Shown in pieces: positions 8,129-16,636 of a stretch of 64,000 nt of DNA. Position numbers and translations under genes: made by a program. This stretch comes from Verrucomicrobiota bacterium (lineage in GTDB: Bacteria > Verrucomicrobiota > Verrucomicrobiia > Limisphaerales > Pedosphaeraceae), in the NCBI GenBank assembly GCA_021325145.1, contig JAJPHR010000083.1:37921-101920 (forward strand), read 5' to 3'. The notes beneath the pieces are model-generated. The model was not told the DNA's origin. It did not search any database and was given only the letters and a program-made list of their open reading frames with translations. The number at the start of each line of letters is the position of its first letter. The first letter of the stretch is position 1.

Positions 8129-11100
8129 TTATTGCCCCGAAATCTTGTAAAACGCGCCTGCGTTCGTCACCGGAATCGTTACGGTATTCGTGTTCAACGG
8201 ACCAGCAACGGTTTGCCACGAAACATTGACCAGGTCAGTGGACATCAAAACCTGATAGGGACCCACGCCACCGGTCCAGCTCAGGACGAGGTTGCCGCCC
8301 TGGAGCGCGATGGCCGCGTTGATGGGGACTTCGGTCACGACAATGTTCATGGTTGCGCTGCCGGAAAGGCTGCCCGGATCGGTAACGCTGACGACGAAGC
8401 TATTCGTGCCAATGTCGCTCGGAGATGGCGTGCCGGAAAAGGCGCCGCTACCGACTACGCTCAACCATGCCGGACCACTGACTTTCGCAAAGGTTAGTGT
8501 GTCGCCGGGATTCGGGTCGCTGGCAGCGGATGCAAGCGAACCGGAATAGGCCTGCGCGACGGTGGCGCCCGGCTCCGAGAAAGGATTGCTGGTAAAAGAC
8601 GGCGCACCATTCACGTAAATGGACATGGTCGCATTGCTGAACAATCCGCCGGAATCGGTCGCGCGCACCACAAAAATGTTCGTGCCGGCATTGGCATTGG
8701 CGGCGGTGCCGGACAGCGAACCGTTGGCAGCGATATTCAGCCACGCCGGACCACTGACGGCCGAGAAACTGAGCGTGCCTCCGGCGTTCGGGTCGGTGGC
8801 GTTGGTTGCAATGGTCCCGGAATAGGCCTGACCCGCGTTAATACCCGGCTCAGTAAATGGATTGTTAATAAAGGACGGCGCGACGTTCACGTAGATGAAC
8901 ATCGTCGCATTGTTGGACAAACCACCCGGGTCGGTGGCACGCACGAGAAAAGTGTTGGTCCCGAAATCCGTGTTGGCCGGCGTGCCCGAGAGCGCGCCAT
9001 TGCCGGCGACACCGAGCCATGCCGGGCCGCTGATTTTCGAAAAGGTGATGGTGTCACCGTTCGGGTCCGAAGCATTGGCGGTCAGAGAACCTGAATAAAT
9101 CTGGCCTGAGTTCGCATTCGTCCTGCTAAAGGGATTGCTGGCAAAAGTGGGCGGGAAGTTGGTGCGCACCGAGTAGTGCGTTTGCACCTGGGCGGCGCTC
9201 AATGCGTAATTGTAAATGGCCACTTCATCCATGCTGCCGTTGAACTGAGCGTCATAGGCCGTCGTGCCCGATTGGCGCGAGCCGATGCTCATCGCGTTTG
9301 TCGAGCCCAGGATTCCGCTGCCGGCGGTGATGGTGCCGGAAGCGTTCGAAACTCCGTCCACGTAAAGGACGACGAAGCCGCTCGCCTCGTTGCAAACGCC
9401 CACCAGATGATGCCAGTTGCCGTTCGGCGCGATGGTGCCGTTGGCCAGATGCACGCCGCCGCCGCTATCGCGAACAAAGAAACGAAAGGCATGGCTGCCA
9501 CTCCCGCAATCCAGATTGAACTGCTCGCCTCCTCCGCCGGTTCCTTTGGTGATCAGGCCGGCATCCGTCGTCTGCGCGTTTCCTTTCACCCAGGCTTCCA
9601 CCGAAAATGCCGAATTGCCGGCACTCGAGAAATCGATATTGACGCTGCCGACGTAGCTGCCCGTGCCCGGGCCAAACTTTGCCGCCGTATCCGAGTCAAC
9701 GGGATTATAGCCCGGTTGGTTAAGCGTCGTGCTGTTGTAAACGCCGTTGAGGCCGGAGCGATAATCATGCGCCACCGTTCCGCTCGCCTCGTCCAGCCGA
9801 TAGTAGCTGATCGGATGATCGGTAATGACCTGCTGCACATAAGGACTAACGGGCACGGCGACAACGGTCAGCGACACAATGCTGCTCGTGGCGGTGCCGA
9901 TGGAATTGCTGAGTATGGCCGCGTAGTTGCCGGAGTTGGCGAGCTGAAGGCTGTTCAGTGTGAGGTTTGAACTCGTCGCACCCGGAACAGGCGTGCCGTT
10001 CTGCGTCCAGGAGTAACTCAACGGCTGCGCGCCGGCGCCCTGAACGGACAGCGTCGTACTGCCGCCCGCGAAAAGAGAAAGGCTGGTCGGATTGGGCTGT
10101 TGCGTCACGACCGGAGCCCGAAACACCGTAAGCGAAGCGACCGCGCTGGTGGCGGTATTCAGCGAATTGGTCACGACCACGTAATAATTGCCCGCCTGAT
10201 TTGTTTGCACGTTGGGCAAAGTCAGGGTGCTGCTGACCGCCCCGGAAATCGCCCCTGTGGGACTGTACCACTGGAAAGCCAGCGGCGGAGTTCCCATGGC
10301 TCCCACGGTGAATGTCGAACTCGAACCAGTGGTGCTGTTGGTGGTGGGTTGTGGTTGTTGGGCGATGACCACCTGTGGCGGCATGATTGCGCCGCTCACC
10401 CCGAATACGCCCGTATCCTGAGTGCCGCCGGCGACGGGTTTGGTGAAAGTAATCGAGGCGACGGGTTGGTTCAGCCCGAACACCGCTAGATTAATTATGG
10501 TCTGGTAGAGGTTCGGATTGCTGCCACCGTTGTTCTCCGTGAAAAGGCCGGTGCCCAGATCCAGCCGGCCAAAACCCTGGAGGGCCACGTTGGCGGTCGT
10601 GCCGAACCAATCCTGCGCATTAAAATTGAACGTCTGGCTTGTTGTGCCGTTCGTGAAGTGGATGACCAGCGTGCCGGTCCCGCCTCCGTTGGCTGATGAA
10701 GCGAGGATGGCCAGGGAATTATACGATTGCGGGCTGGTGAATGTGAGCGTCCCCGAGGCCGCATAGGTATCCCCCATCAACAGCACGTTCGTAGCAGTCC
10801 CATACGGTCCCAACTGAAAGGCCGTGGTGCCGTCGGCCTGGCTGGTGAAACTGCCGCTGGAAGGCAGTCCCTGCGTGCCGCCGCTGCCGCTTACCTGCGG
10901 ATTCGCATTCAAGCCGGCCTGGTAAAAACAGATGTTGTTCGGCAAATCGAAAGCCGTCGCGCCTTTGTTGGCCAGGGTCGCGTTGGCGGGAACGATCACA
11001 CCCGCGTTAAACCCGCTCACCGCAATTGGGAAATTCGCGGGCGACACAACCAACGTGAATAAGCGGGTTTGCACCACCCCACTGGTCACGTTGGTGATCC

Positions 11101-13021
11101 AAATTGTCGAGTAATACGTCCCTGCCCCGAGACTCGTGGTCGCGGCGGTATTCAAGCTCACCGTCACAGTAGTAGCCGTGCCGGACGCGAGCGTCCCGCT
11201 GCTCGCCGAGGCATTCAACCATACTGAGGTGTTGTTCAGGCTCCAATTGAGCGGCAGCGCGCTGACGTTGGTCAGGGAAAAATCCAGGGACGCGGCGTTG
11301 AATGGAATCCCGAAGGGCGTCATTAAGGTAAAGCCGATGCCCGGCGTCACGTTCAGCTTGTCAAGTGGCGCGGCCAGGACATTGATCATGTTGCTCCCAT
11401 TGGGTGAACCCCAGCCGGTCGCAAGGTCATAACCTCCGACGGCAAAGAAGTTCGCCGGGCTGCCGCTGTTGGTATTGTTGCCGGTCGTGATGTCGTGAAA
11501 TATCGTGGCGTAGCTGGGATTGGTGTTGCCGATTCCATAGAGGATCGGGTTGAGGAACCCGATGCTGGCGCGGCCATTGGCAACGGCCTGCTGGTTGACC
11601 AGGGCCATGAAGCCAGCCCACAGCGGCGCGGCTGCACTCGTGCCACCCACCGTTCCAGACTGTCCGTTTTTCAAATACCAGAAGATTACGGTATCGGCGA
11701 GAATGGATACGTCGGGAAAGTTTCGTTGGGAGGTTGAACCGTGATTGGTGGACATGTTCATGCCCACTTGGTAGCTCGGAATGGTGTAATGCGGCGTAAT
11801 CCCGCCACCGCTGCCGATCCAGGTGGTTTCGGATTGCCACGGCCCACGGGGTCCACTGGTGGTCAATCCGGTTCCGCCCACCGATACAATGTTGGGGTCG
11901 TCCGCGGGCGCGAAGATGGTTTGCGAAGAGTTGTACGCGCCGCCGTCGCCCGCAGCCACGAAGAAATTCTGCCCCTGCAGGGCAAATTGCGCGAAGACAT
12001 TGTCCATCGTCGAGGGCGGAGGGTAAACGCCGAAGGAACAACTCAATTGTTTGGCTTTGTTGTCAGAGGCCATCTGGTTGAGGATGTCGATCATGCTGCT
12101 GCCTTCGTAAACGATGATGGTCGCGCCGGGCGCCATGCACATGGCCATGTCGATGTCCAAAGTTTCCTCGCCGTCGTCCGTGCCGGGCGCCGGGATCCCG
12201 CTAAGGCCGTCCAAAAGGACGTTCGTAACGGTGATATTCGGCAAGCCCGCAGCCTGCTTGTAGAGGATGATGTCGTTGGTGAAGTACTCGCCGAGTTCGA
12301 ACAACCCGATCGTTTGCCCCACGCCAGTCAGGGTAACTCCCGGAGCGTAGGCCGCCCGGAAGTCGAAGCCGATGTAATCCCCGCCCTGCCCCGAACCGGT
12401 GGCAAATGATTTCACACCGCCGGCATCGTCCCGGCGTATCAGGTTCATTGGCCGCGGCGGCATAAAATCATCCAGCCCGCAAACCTCCTGCACTGGAACC
12501 GCCAGATCGAGCGAAGGCTCGGCATCGGCGGCGTGAAAAGTCCGCGCCTCGGTTGGATGCGGATACACTCGCATGGTGACATGCAACGTCCGTTCGATGT
12601 CCGCGACCGACCCGCTGACATCCACCACGACGCGGTTGGAATACGTGCTCGTCACCTTGAAACCGTTTGCCCGGGCAAAATCCATCACCGCCTGATAATC
12701 CGACTCAGAGGGGCCGAACTGTTCGGTAAATTGTTCTGACGTAAGGAACTGCTGATATTTTGGGCTGGCCGGGTCGTAAATTTCCCGGAGCAAATTGGTC
12801 AATCCTTCCTTGTTTCGCAACGGCAGGCAGATGGCCAGCTTCATGGTTTGCGAAGCCGGGAGTCGATCCGTGGGCTGGATGCCGGCCACTTCGCGAACGA
12901 AGTTTCCGTGGAGGGTCTGCCTTGGGGCCGCCTGGGCCGGGTGCCCGACAAAGAGAAAGCACAGTGCCGCCAGGATCGCGGCAGGAAGGGGCCGTGCGTT
13001 GTGGCTATGATTGGGAGACAT
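8129..13021 (-). CDS. Giant secreted S53 (sedolisin/kumamolisin) peptidase with Ig, LamG and C-terminal repeat domains
   Basis: A 1630-residue exported protease. Signal peptide 1-31; pro-kumamolisin activation domain about 38-190; S53 catalytic domain about 215-550 with Glu285 and Asp289 (GEETLDID), oxyanion Asp359 (AAGDGG), catalytic Ser462 (GGTSAAAP) and the calcium-site Asp510. After it come a beta linker (555-650), a ~220-residue module at 665-882 shared with two other giants in this window, two Ig-like domains (885-1055), a LamG domain (1060-1287, starting ISYYRLDEASGTVAHD), three tandem ~90-residue putative Ig/cadherin-like repeats (1290-1565, each with SGPAWL) and a C-terminal beta domain. 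S53 enzymes work at acidic pH on extracellular protein. The C-terminal part probably binds surface or substrate. No anchor motif is visible. Confidence 0.92.
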   Translation of the reverse strand: MSPNHSHNARPLPAAILAALCFLFVGHPAQAAPRQTLHGNFVREVAGIQPTDRLPASQTMKLAICLPLRNKEGLTNLLREIYDPASPKYQQFLTSEQFTEQFGPSESDYQAVMDFARANGFKVTSTYSNRVVVDVSGSVADIERTLHVTMRVYPHPTEARTFHAADAEPSLDLAVPVQEVCGLDDFMPPRPMNLIRRDDAGGVKSFATGSGQGGDYIGFDFRAAYAPGVTLTGVGQTIGLFELGEYFTNDIILYKQAAGLPNITVTNVLLDGLSGIPAPGTDDGEETLDIDMAMCMAPGATIIVYEGSSMIDILNQMASDNKAKQLSCSFGVYPPPSTMDNVFAQFALQGQNFFVAAGDGGAYNSSQTIFAPADDPNIVSVGGTGLTTSGPRGPWQSETTWIGSGGGITPHYTIPSYQVGMNMSTNHGSTSQRNFPDVSILADTVIFWYLKNGQSGTVGGTSAAAPLWAGFMALVNQQAVANGRASIGFLNPILYGIGNTNPSYATIFHDITTGNNTNSGSPANFFAVGGYDLATGWGSPNGSNMINVLAAPLDKLNVTPGIGFTLMTPFGIPFNAASLDFSLTNVSALPLNWSLNNTSVWLNASASSGTLASGTATTVTVSLNTAATTSLGAGTYYSTIWITNVTSGVVQTRLFTLVVSPANFPIAVSGFNAGVIVPANATLANKGATAFDLPNNICFYQAGLNANPQVSGSGGTQGLPSSGSFTSQADGTTAFQLGPYGTATNVLLMGDTYAASGTLTFTSPQSYNSLAILASSANGGGTGTLVIHFTNGTTSQTFNFNAQDWFGTTANVALQGFGRLDLGTGLFTENNGGSNPNLYQTIINLAVFGLNQPVASITFTKPVAGGTQDTGVFGVSGAIMPPQVVIAQQPQPTTNSTTGSSSTFTVGAMGTPPLAFQWYSPTGAISGAVSSTLTLPNVQTNQAGNYYVVVTNSLNTATSAVASLTVFRAPVVTQQPNPTSLSLFAGGSTTLSVQGAGAQPLSYSWTQNGTPVPGATSSNLTLNSLQLANSGNYAAILSNSIGTATSSIVSLTVVAVPVSPYVQQVITDHPISYYRLDEASGTVAHDYRSGLNGVYNSTTLNQPGYNPVDSDTAAKFGPGTGSYVGSVNIDFSSAGNSAFSVEAWVKGNAQTTDAGLITKGTGGGGEQFNLDCGSGSHAFRFFVRDSGGGVHLANGTIAPNGNWHHLVGVCNEASGFVVLYVDGVSNASGTITAGSGILGSTNAMSIGSRQSGTTAYDAQFNGSMDEVAIYNYALSAAQVQTHYSVRTNFPPTFASNPFSRTNANSGQIYSGSLTANASDPNGDTITFSKISGPAWLGVAGNGALSGTPANTDFGTNTFLVRATDPGGLSNNATMFIYVNVAPSFINNPFTEPGINAGQAYSGTIATNATDPNAGGTLSFSAVSGPAWLNIAANGSLSGTAANANAGTNIFVVRATDSGGLFSNATMSIYVNGAPSFTSNPFSEPGATVAQAYSGSLASAASDPNPGDTLTFAKVSGPAWLSVVGSGAFSGTPSPSDIGTNSFVVSVTDPGSLSGSATMNIVVTEVPINAAIALQGGNLVLSWTGGVGPYQVLMSTDLVNVSWQTVAGPLNTNTVTIPVTNAGAFYKISGQ
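9161..9844 (-). other. LamG (concanavalin-like) domain segment, copy in the S53 peptidase
   Basis: Residues 1060-1287 of the peptidase. Shares the order RLDE.GTVAHD, FSVEAW, GGGGEQFNLDCGSG, FVLYVDGV and DEVAIYNYALSAAQVQ with the LamG domain of the 1403-residue protein at 31216-31938, so the two are closely related copies. Confidence 0.75.
10376..11029 (-). other. Shared ~220-residue extracellular module, copy 1 (in the S53 peptidase)
   Basis: Residues 665-882 of the peptidase. The module also occurs at 34441-35103 and 41040-41660. Conserved landmarks are FYQ.GL, GLP.SG.F, DGT.FQ..PY, a SLAILA.S strand, DWF, VALQG and NP..YQT.I.L. I do not recognise a named family. Confidence 0.6.
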
Positions 13022-13117
13022 AAGTTTGGGTTGCGCTAAACTGATTGAGCATTGAGGATACGGCTGATGGCTGGTGATAGTATGTCACAATTCCAGCCCT
13101 GGTGAAAGCCAGAAGCA

Positions 13118-13232
13118 GGGCCAAAATCGCTTGCAGGTCGGGAGGATCGTGTTCAATATGCTGTACGGCTCGTCTGCTTTAGTGGATTAAGGCGCGGTGG
13201 AGCGAATTTGGCAAGCACAATTTTACGAGGGC
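13118..13232. repeat. Imperfect ~110-bp direct repeat, copy A
   Basis: The core 13149-13197 (GTGTTCAATATG...CGCGG) matches 16536-16585 at 45 of 50 aligned positions in the same orientation; weaker similarity extends on both sides. The two copies bracket the AlpA-like gene and the two membrane-protein genes. Confidence 0.7.
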
Positions 13233-13378
13233 GCGCCGAAACGGGAGTTTGACCACGGATGGGCACGAGCTGTGAACCTGACTCAGAACACTACTAGAGC
13301 AGCAAAAACCCTTGTGAAATCAAAGGAATTCGCGCTAACTCGCCAGAATTTTTCGTAAGTCCGGAAGGATTTTCACTG
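13233..13378. other. Intergenic remainder with a degenerate ACCACGGATGGGCACG motif
   Basis: No gene is supported here. The stretch GACCACGGATGGGCACG at 13252-13268 resembles GACTACGAATGGACACG at 15701-15717; both look like single degenerate units of a dispersed genomic repeat. Confidence 0.35.
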
Positions 13379-13588
13379 TCATTCGGTTGGTGGCTTCAAG
13401 GCTGCTTTGGCTTCGACGAGAAGCGTTTTATACAGGATATTTCCGATATCGGTTGGAACCGTTACGATCCTTTGCTCACCGTCCAAGCTCTGGTCGAAAA
13501 TCATGACTTGAGGAGTCTCCTGCACGGCAGTGGTTTGGCTGGATCGCCGTGTCAGTACCAGCCCATTTTTTAGAACAATTCTGTTCAT
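13379..13588 (-). CDS. Small hypothetical protein, 69 residues
   Basis: An open frame with an ATG at 13588 and stop at 13379 that encodes a hydrophilic, protein-like sequence (starts MNRIVLKNGLVLTRR, contains VMIFDQSLDGEQRIVTVP, ends AALKPPTE). I do not recognise a family, signal peptide or membrane segment. It is divergent from the AlpA-like gene 206 bases away and lies in the AT-richer patch between the direct repeats. It could be an accessory gene of that patch or a chance frame; composition rather than homology is the only support. Confidence 0.35.
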   Translation of the reverse strand: MNRIVLKNGLVLTRRSSQTTAVQETPQVMIFDQSLDGEQRIVTVPTDIGNILYKTLLVEAKAALKPPTE

Positions 13589-13794
13589 GATAACCTGTTA
13601 GCATGCACCATTGAAATCCAACAGGAGCGAAATTGCCTCTGGCTCCTTTCACTCTCAACACTCTCCTTTCCGCCCTGCGGAAAGGGCACGAAGCGTGAAG
13701 GCCAATGTAGCCTGCAAACCGTCGTGGCGGGCTGGAAATCATTAGAGACAACGCATGCGGCGGAGGTCTGAAATTTTTATATGGGAGGTTGGTT

Positions 13795-14604
13795 ATGCAG
13801 TTTATGATTCCAGAAGTTGGGTTTGTTCGATTGAGGGAAGTCCTGACGGTAATCCCAGTTGGCAAAACCTGCTGGTGGGAGGGCGTCAAGCCGGGGCGAT
13901 CCCCAAAACCAGTAAAATTGTCTCAGCGCTGTACGGCTTGGAAGGCGGAGGACATTCGCAACTTTCGGAGAAACGTAAGGCGAAGGTCGAAAACATTCGT
14001 CTGTCGCCTAACAGCAACACATTCATTCCAATTGCATCACACGGATGAAAATCATACCCTAAAAAGCATGAACCTGACTCTCAGCGAAATTTTGGTTGGC
14101 CTCTTCGGAGCATCCGGTTGGGCAGTAGCCATTGTTAAGATGATCACGGATGCTAGAGAAGATGCCAGAAAGAGTCGACACGATGAACGCGAGCAGCGAG
14201 AGGAGGAACGAAAGGCCAGGGAATCTCAGTCAAAGACAGCCGAGCTTCTTGCGCCATATATCTTGGCCCTGAATAGTGACTACTTTATTGACATCTCAAA
14301 ACAAATAAAAAAGAATACTGGAATCAAAGATGACGGTTCACCTATTTCTCAAGATGAGCTGCGTCGGTATAGGGATTACCCTGCGAAAATGGAGGAAATT
14401 GGTGCCCAAATGTTGGCCGGTAGATTCCCCAGGAGTGAAACTTACGACTTGTTTGGCATAGAAATATTGGCTTGTGACAGTGCAAAGTTTATGTGGGAAG
14501 GAGAAGACACCCACTATTGGAAAGTGTTTAAGTTGTTAGTGAACGCTATGAACCAAGAGAAGACTATTCGCGACCAACTCACGAACAAGTCCCATTTAAG
14601 GTAG
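13795..14604 (+). CDS. AlpA-like DNA-binding domain in frame with a membrane/coiled-coil protein
   Basis: From the ATG at 13795, with a good GGGAGG ribosome site six bases upstream, the frame runs 269 codons. Residues 1-58 look like an AlpA-type excisionase/regulator helix-turn-helix: FVRLREVLTVIPVGKTCWW, then GVKPGRSPKPVKLSQR and AWKAEDIRNF, the classic order of prophage AlpA proteins, which usually stop near residue 65-75. Here no stop occurs. A basic linker of about 32 residues leads into a second part beginning at an internal ATG (14068): a membrane helix (ILVGLFGASGWAVAIVKMI), a charged coiled coil rich in Glu, Arg and Lys, and a soluble ~120-residue tail of unknown fold. It may be a true fusion, or an AlpA gene whose stop was lost, with 14068-14604 an independent gene. 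AlpA homologues control phage or island excision, so a mobile origin is suggested. Confidence 0.6.
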   Translation: MQFMIPEVGFVRLREVLTVIPVGKTCWWEGVKPGRSPKPVKLSQRCTAWKAEDIRNFRRNVRRRSKTFVCRLTATHSFQLHHTDENHTLKSMNLTLSEILVGLFGASGWAVAIVKMITDAREDARKSRHDEREQREEERKARESQSKTAELLAPYILALNSDYFIDISKQIKKNTGIKDDGSPISQDELRRYRDYPAKMEEIGAQMLAGRFPRSETYDLFGIEILACDSAKFMWEGEDTHYWKVFKLLVNAMNQEKTIRDQLTNKSHLR

Positions 14605-14672
14605 TGCCTTAATTTGAATCGGGAGGCTTTCATAGCAATTATAATTCAAATCCAAGTTTGGAATTACGCTTG

Positions 14673-15659
14673 ATGAGCGAGGATAAACCGAGCAACGAGC
14701 CCGCCGCCGACAAGCCCGCTGATAAAGGCGACTGCGACCCAAGCCAGCGCCTCTCCCCTGCAAACGACAAATCGGTCAGCAAGGTGGTATTGTTCGCCAT
14801 TGAGATTGTTGCCCTTGGTGGAGTTGCGACTGGCTTGTGGGTTTTTGGAGAACATTTGGAGAAGCATGGTTACCCTAAGATTGGGAGCTTTGTGGATTTT
14901 CTATCTTGCGCAGGGTTTTTCGCTCTCGTTCCTGTTACAGTATTAAAAATATGGCCGGAGGCAAAAAGAGTCTGGTCAATCTTTGGCCTATTTTTGGTAG
15001 TGTTTGGCATCTTATGGGGGCTGATCGCATCAAACAAAACCGAATTAAAGCCGGATTTGCAATTCGGACTGGCATTGTCAAGCACCAACGAAGCATGGTT
15101 GACGAACGATTTTCTGGCAAAATCGTCGTTTTCAAACAACAGTTCCTGGTATACGTGGGCCATTCTCAGCAATAGCAGTCCTTGGTTATTAATTCCTTTG
15201 GCGGGAACAGAGACAAATATCTCATTGATTCCACTGTTAACAAACAGGACAGAAATTGACGCTGAAGAAGTGTCGGTCGGCATCTCCATCGACTCTGAGG
15301 TTAAGTGCTCGGCAGAAGGCTGGGAAATTGCCCATTTTGAACATAACACTTCACTTGTTCGCCGTGGTGGGTTTTTCGCAAAACACACCTCCGGCGCTCT
15401 GCCGGTAATAACAATAAGCGTTCCGCTGCCGAATGATAAACGATGGGAGGGGCCAAGATGTCCAGTTATTGTAATGGTGGCGGTAAAACATGTCACGGTC
15501 ATGACAACGTCATTCTGGCTGCTGGCGCTTCCGTTCCCTGCTGATGCGCCTCCCGCCCCCAAAATCGGCATATACGGCGGCGACCAAATTGAGTTTTTAA
15601 CTAACGGCGGTTTCATGCGGTTCCATTATTCAAAGAGTCAGATGGGGAAATCAAATTGA
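14673..15659 (+). CDS. Hypothetical membrane protein with three N-terminal helices
   Basis: A 328-residue protein from the ATG at 14673 (a TTG at 14658 is also in frame). After a short acidic cytoplasmic start come three probable membrane helices: VVLFAIEIVALGGVATGLWV, a segment around FLSCAGFFALVPVTVL, and IFGLFLVVFGILWGLIA. The remaining 200 residues look like a soluble beta-rich domain (repeated Thr/Ser/Val strands, a PRCPVIVMVAVKHVTV strand near the end). I recognise no family. It follows the AlpA-like/membrane gene by 68 bases on the same strand and shares its AT-richer composition, so the two probably form one accessory unit. A sensor or membrane-effector pair is conceivable, but nothing in the sequence proves it. 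Confidence 0.65.
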   Translation: MSEDKPSNEPAADKPADKGDCDPSQRLSPANDKSVSKVVLFAIEIVALGGVATGLWVFGEHLEKHGYPKIGSFVDFLSCAGFFALVPVTVLKIWPEAKRVWSIFGLFLVVFGILWGLIASNKTELKPDLQFGLALSSTNEAWLTNDFLAKSSFSNNSSWYTWAILSNSSPWLLIPLAGTETNISLIPLLTNRTEIDAEEVSVGISIDSEVKCSAEGWEIAHFEHNTSLVRRGGFFAKHTSGALPVITISVPLPNDKRWEGPRCPVIVMVAVKHVTVMTTSFWLLALPFPADAPPAPKIGIYGGDQIEFLTNGGFMRFHYSKSQMGKSN

Positions 15660-15961
15660 GGTCATTTCAAATAAGGCGCTACCACAAGGCTTTTGCCAAA
15701 TTGACTACGAATGGACACGGGTTCAGAAAGCATGGACTGGCCGCAAAGAGGCGCAAAAACCCCGGATGGTTTTGGTCAGGATTAACCCTCTTTCGCCGGA
15801 AGGCGAAAGCAGGGCAGGCATGGATTAACTAACAGGATTTGTTGAGTGGATTTTTGGGAGGCGATTTCGATGGTTTTTTTGGCGGGTGAGCTGAACACAC
15901 AGTGTGCATAGTGTGTAGATCATGCATAGCGTGCACAGTTGTTAGACCCGGCGCTGTGGCC

Positions 15962-16045
15962 GTGTGAGGATGGAGGCATGGTGGATAAATCCGAAACCAG
16001 AAATCCGAAGGAAGCCGGAAACCCGAAATCCGAATCGGCAGGCCC
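15962..16045. repeat. GGATAAATCCGAAA repeat unit, copy 1
   Basis: GTGTGAGGATGGAGGCATG followed by GTGGATAAATCCGAAA and several CCGAAATCC-type iterations. Copy 2 at 16227 differs by a two-base insertion and a few substitutions. AATCCGAAATCCG-like sequence also lies at 50330-50358. Confidence 0.6.
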
Positions 16046-16226
16046 GGAGCCCTGGGCAAAGGCAATGGGGCAGGCTCTCCTTCGCTCAAGAGTGGCTTCG
16101 TCGCCGCTCAGAAGCTCGGGCGCGACAAGACGGAGAGCGGTCAAGGGCCCAAGAAGGAAAAAGGTTGCGACATGGCATGTCATAGTGCGACACAGTATGT
16201 CACAGTGGTTGGACGGTTCTCCATCG

Positions 16227-16285
16227 GTGTGCGAGGATGGCGGCATGTTGGATAAATCCGAAATCCGAAGCCGGAAATCCGCAGG
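16227..16285. repeat. GGATAAATCCGAAA repeat unit, copy 2
   Basis: Second copy of the unit at 15962-16045, same orientation, 265 bases downstream. The preceding CACAGT.GTT.GA context is also shared, so a ~270-base block appears to have been duplicated and has since diverged. Confidence 0.6.
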
Positions 16286-16356
16286 AGTGGCCGGTTCAAC
16301 TCCGAAGGCTTTCGCCGGCGGGAGCGGGGGCGGCGTCCCCGCCACGCGGGAGAACC

Positions 16357-16443
16357 GGGTTTCGACGGGTTCGAACCGGGTTTCGGCGGGTCTGACCCGG
16401 GTTCAAACCGGGTTTGAACGGGTTTGGGCGGGTTTGAACGGGT
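16357..16443. repeat. CGGGTTTGAACGGGT-type short tandem iterations
   Basis: About eight irregular iterations of CGGGTTT(C/G)(A/G)(A/G)CGGGT-like words in 87 bases. No coding or RNA role is evident. Confidence 0.6.
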
Positions 16444-16501
16444 CAATTCGAGTGCAAAGCCGCCGTCGCCAAGGCTTCCGCCTGCGCCCGGGACGCGAGT
16501 T

Positions 16502-16615
16502 GGGCGAAAAAACTGCTTGCGCGCTCGCGGGGATTGTGTTCAATATGATGTACGTCTCGTCTGCTTTATTGGATAAAGGACGCGGCATGGTTTGGTCAGC
16601 AACAATATTCCAGTT
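16502..16615. repeat. Imperfect ~110-bp direct repeat, copy B
   Basis: Core 16536-16585 matches copy A at 13149-13197 with four substitutions and one indel. It ends about 20 bases before the tdh start, so it also serves as the tdh leader or promoter region. Confidence 0.7.
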
Positions 16616-16636
16616 TTTTCACCGATAAGACAGAAC

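Larger units (their letters stand above)
15660..16514. other. Repeat-rich gap without a supported gene
   Basis: The open frames here are low-complexity. The stretch holds two copies of a GAGGATGG.GGCATG.TGGATAAATCCGAAA unit (15962-15996 and 16227-16263), AATCCGAA iterations after each, short CATAGTG/CACAGT iterations, and a run of CGGGTTT-type iterations at 16357-16443. Confidence 0.6.

Noticed and set aside
8448..9075. Regularly spaced repeated DNA that might suggest a CRISPR array
   Set aside because: The repeats are about 270 bases long, in frame, and encode three Ig-like domains; no short spacers.
13476..13889. 137-codon minus frame
   Set aside because: It overlaps the AlpA-like start and the better small minus frame at 13379-13588, and reads as non-protein sequence.
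16502..16636. Glycine riboswitch upstream of tdh-kbl
   Set aside because: None of the glycine-aptamer core words is present; the conserved block is instead the direct repeat shared with 13.1 kb.
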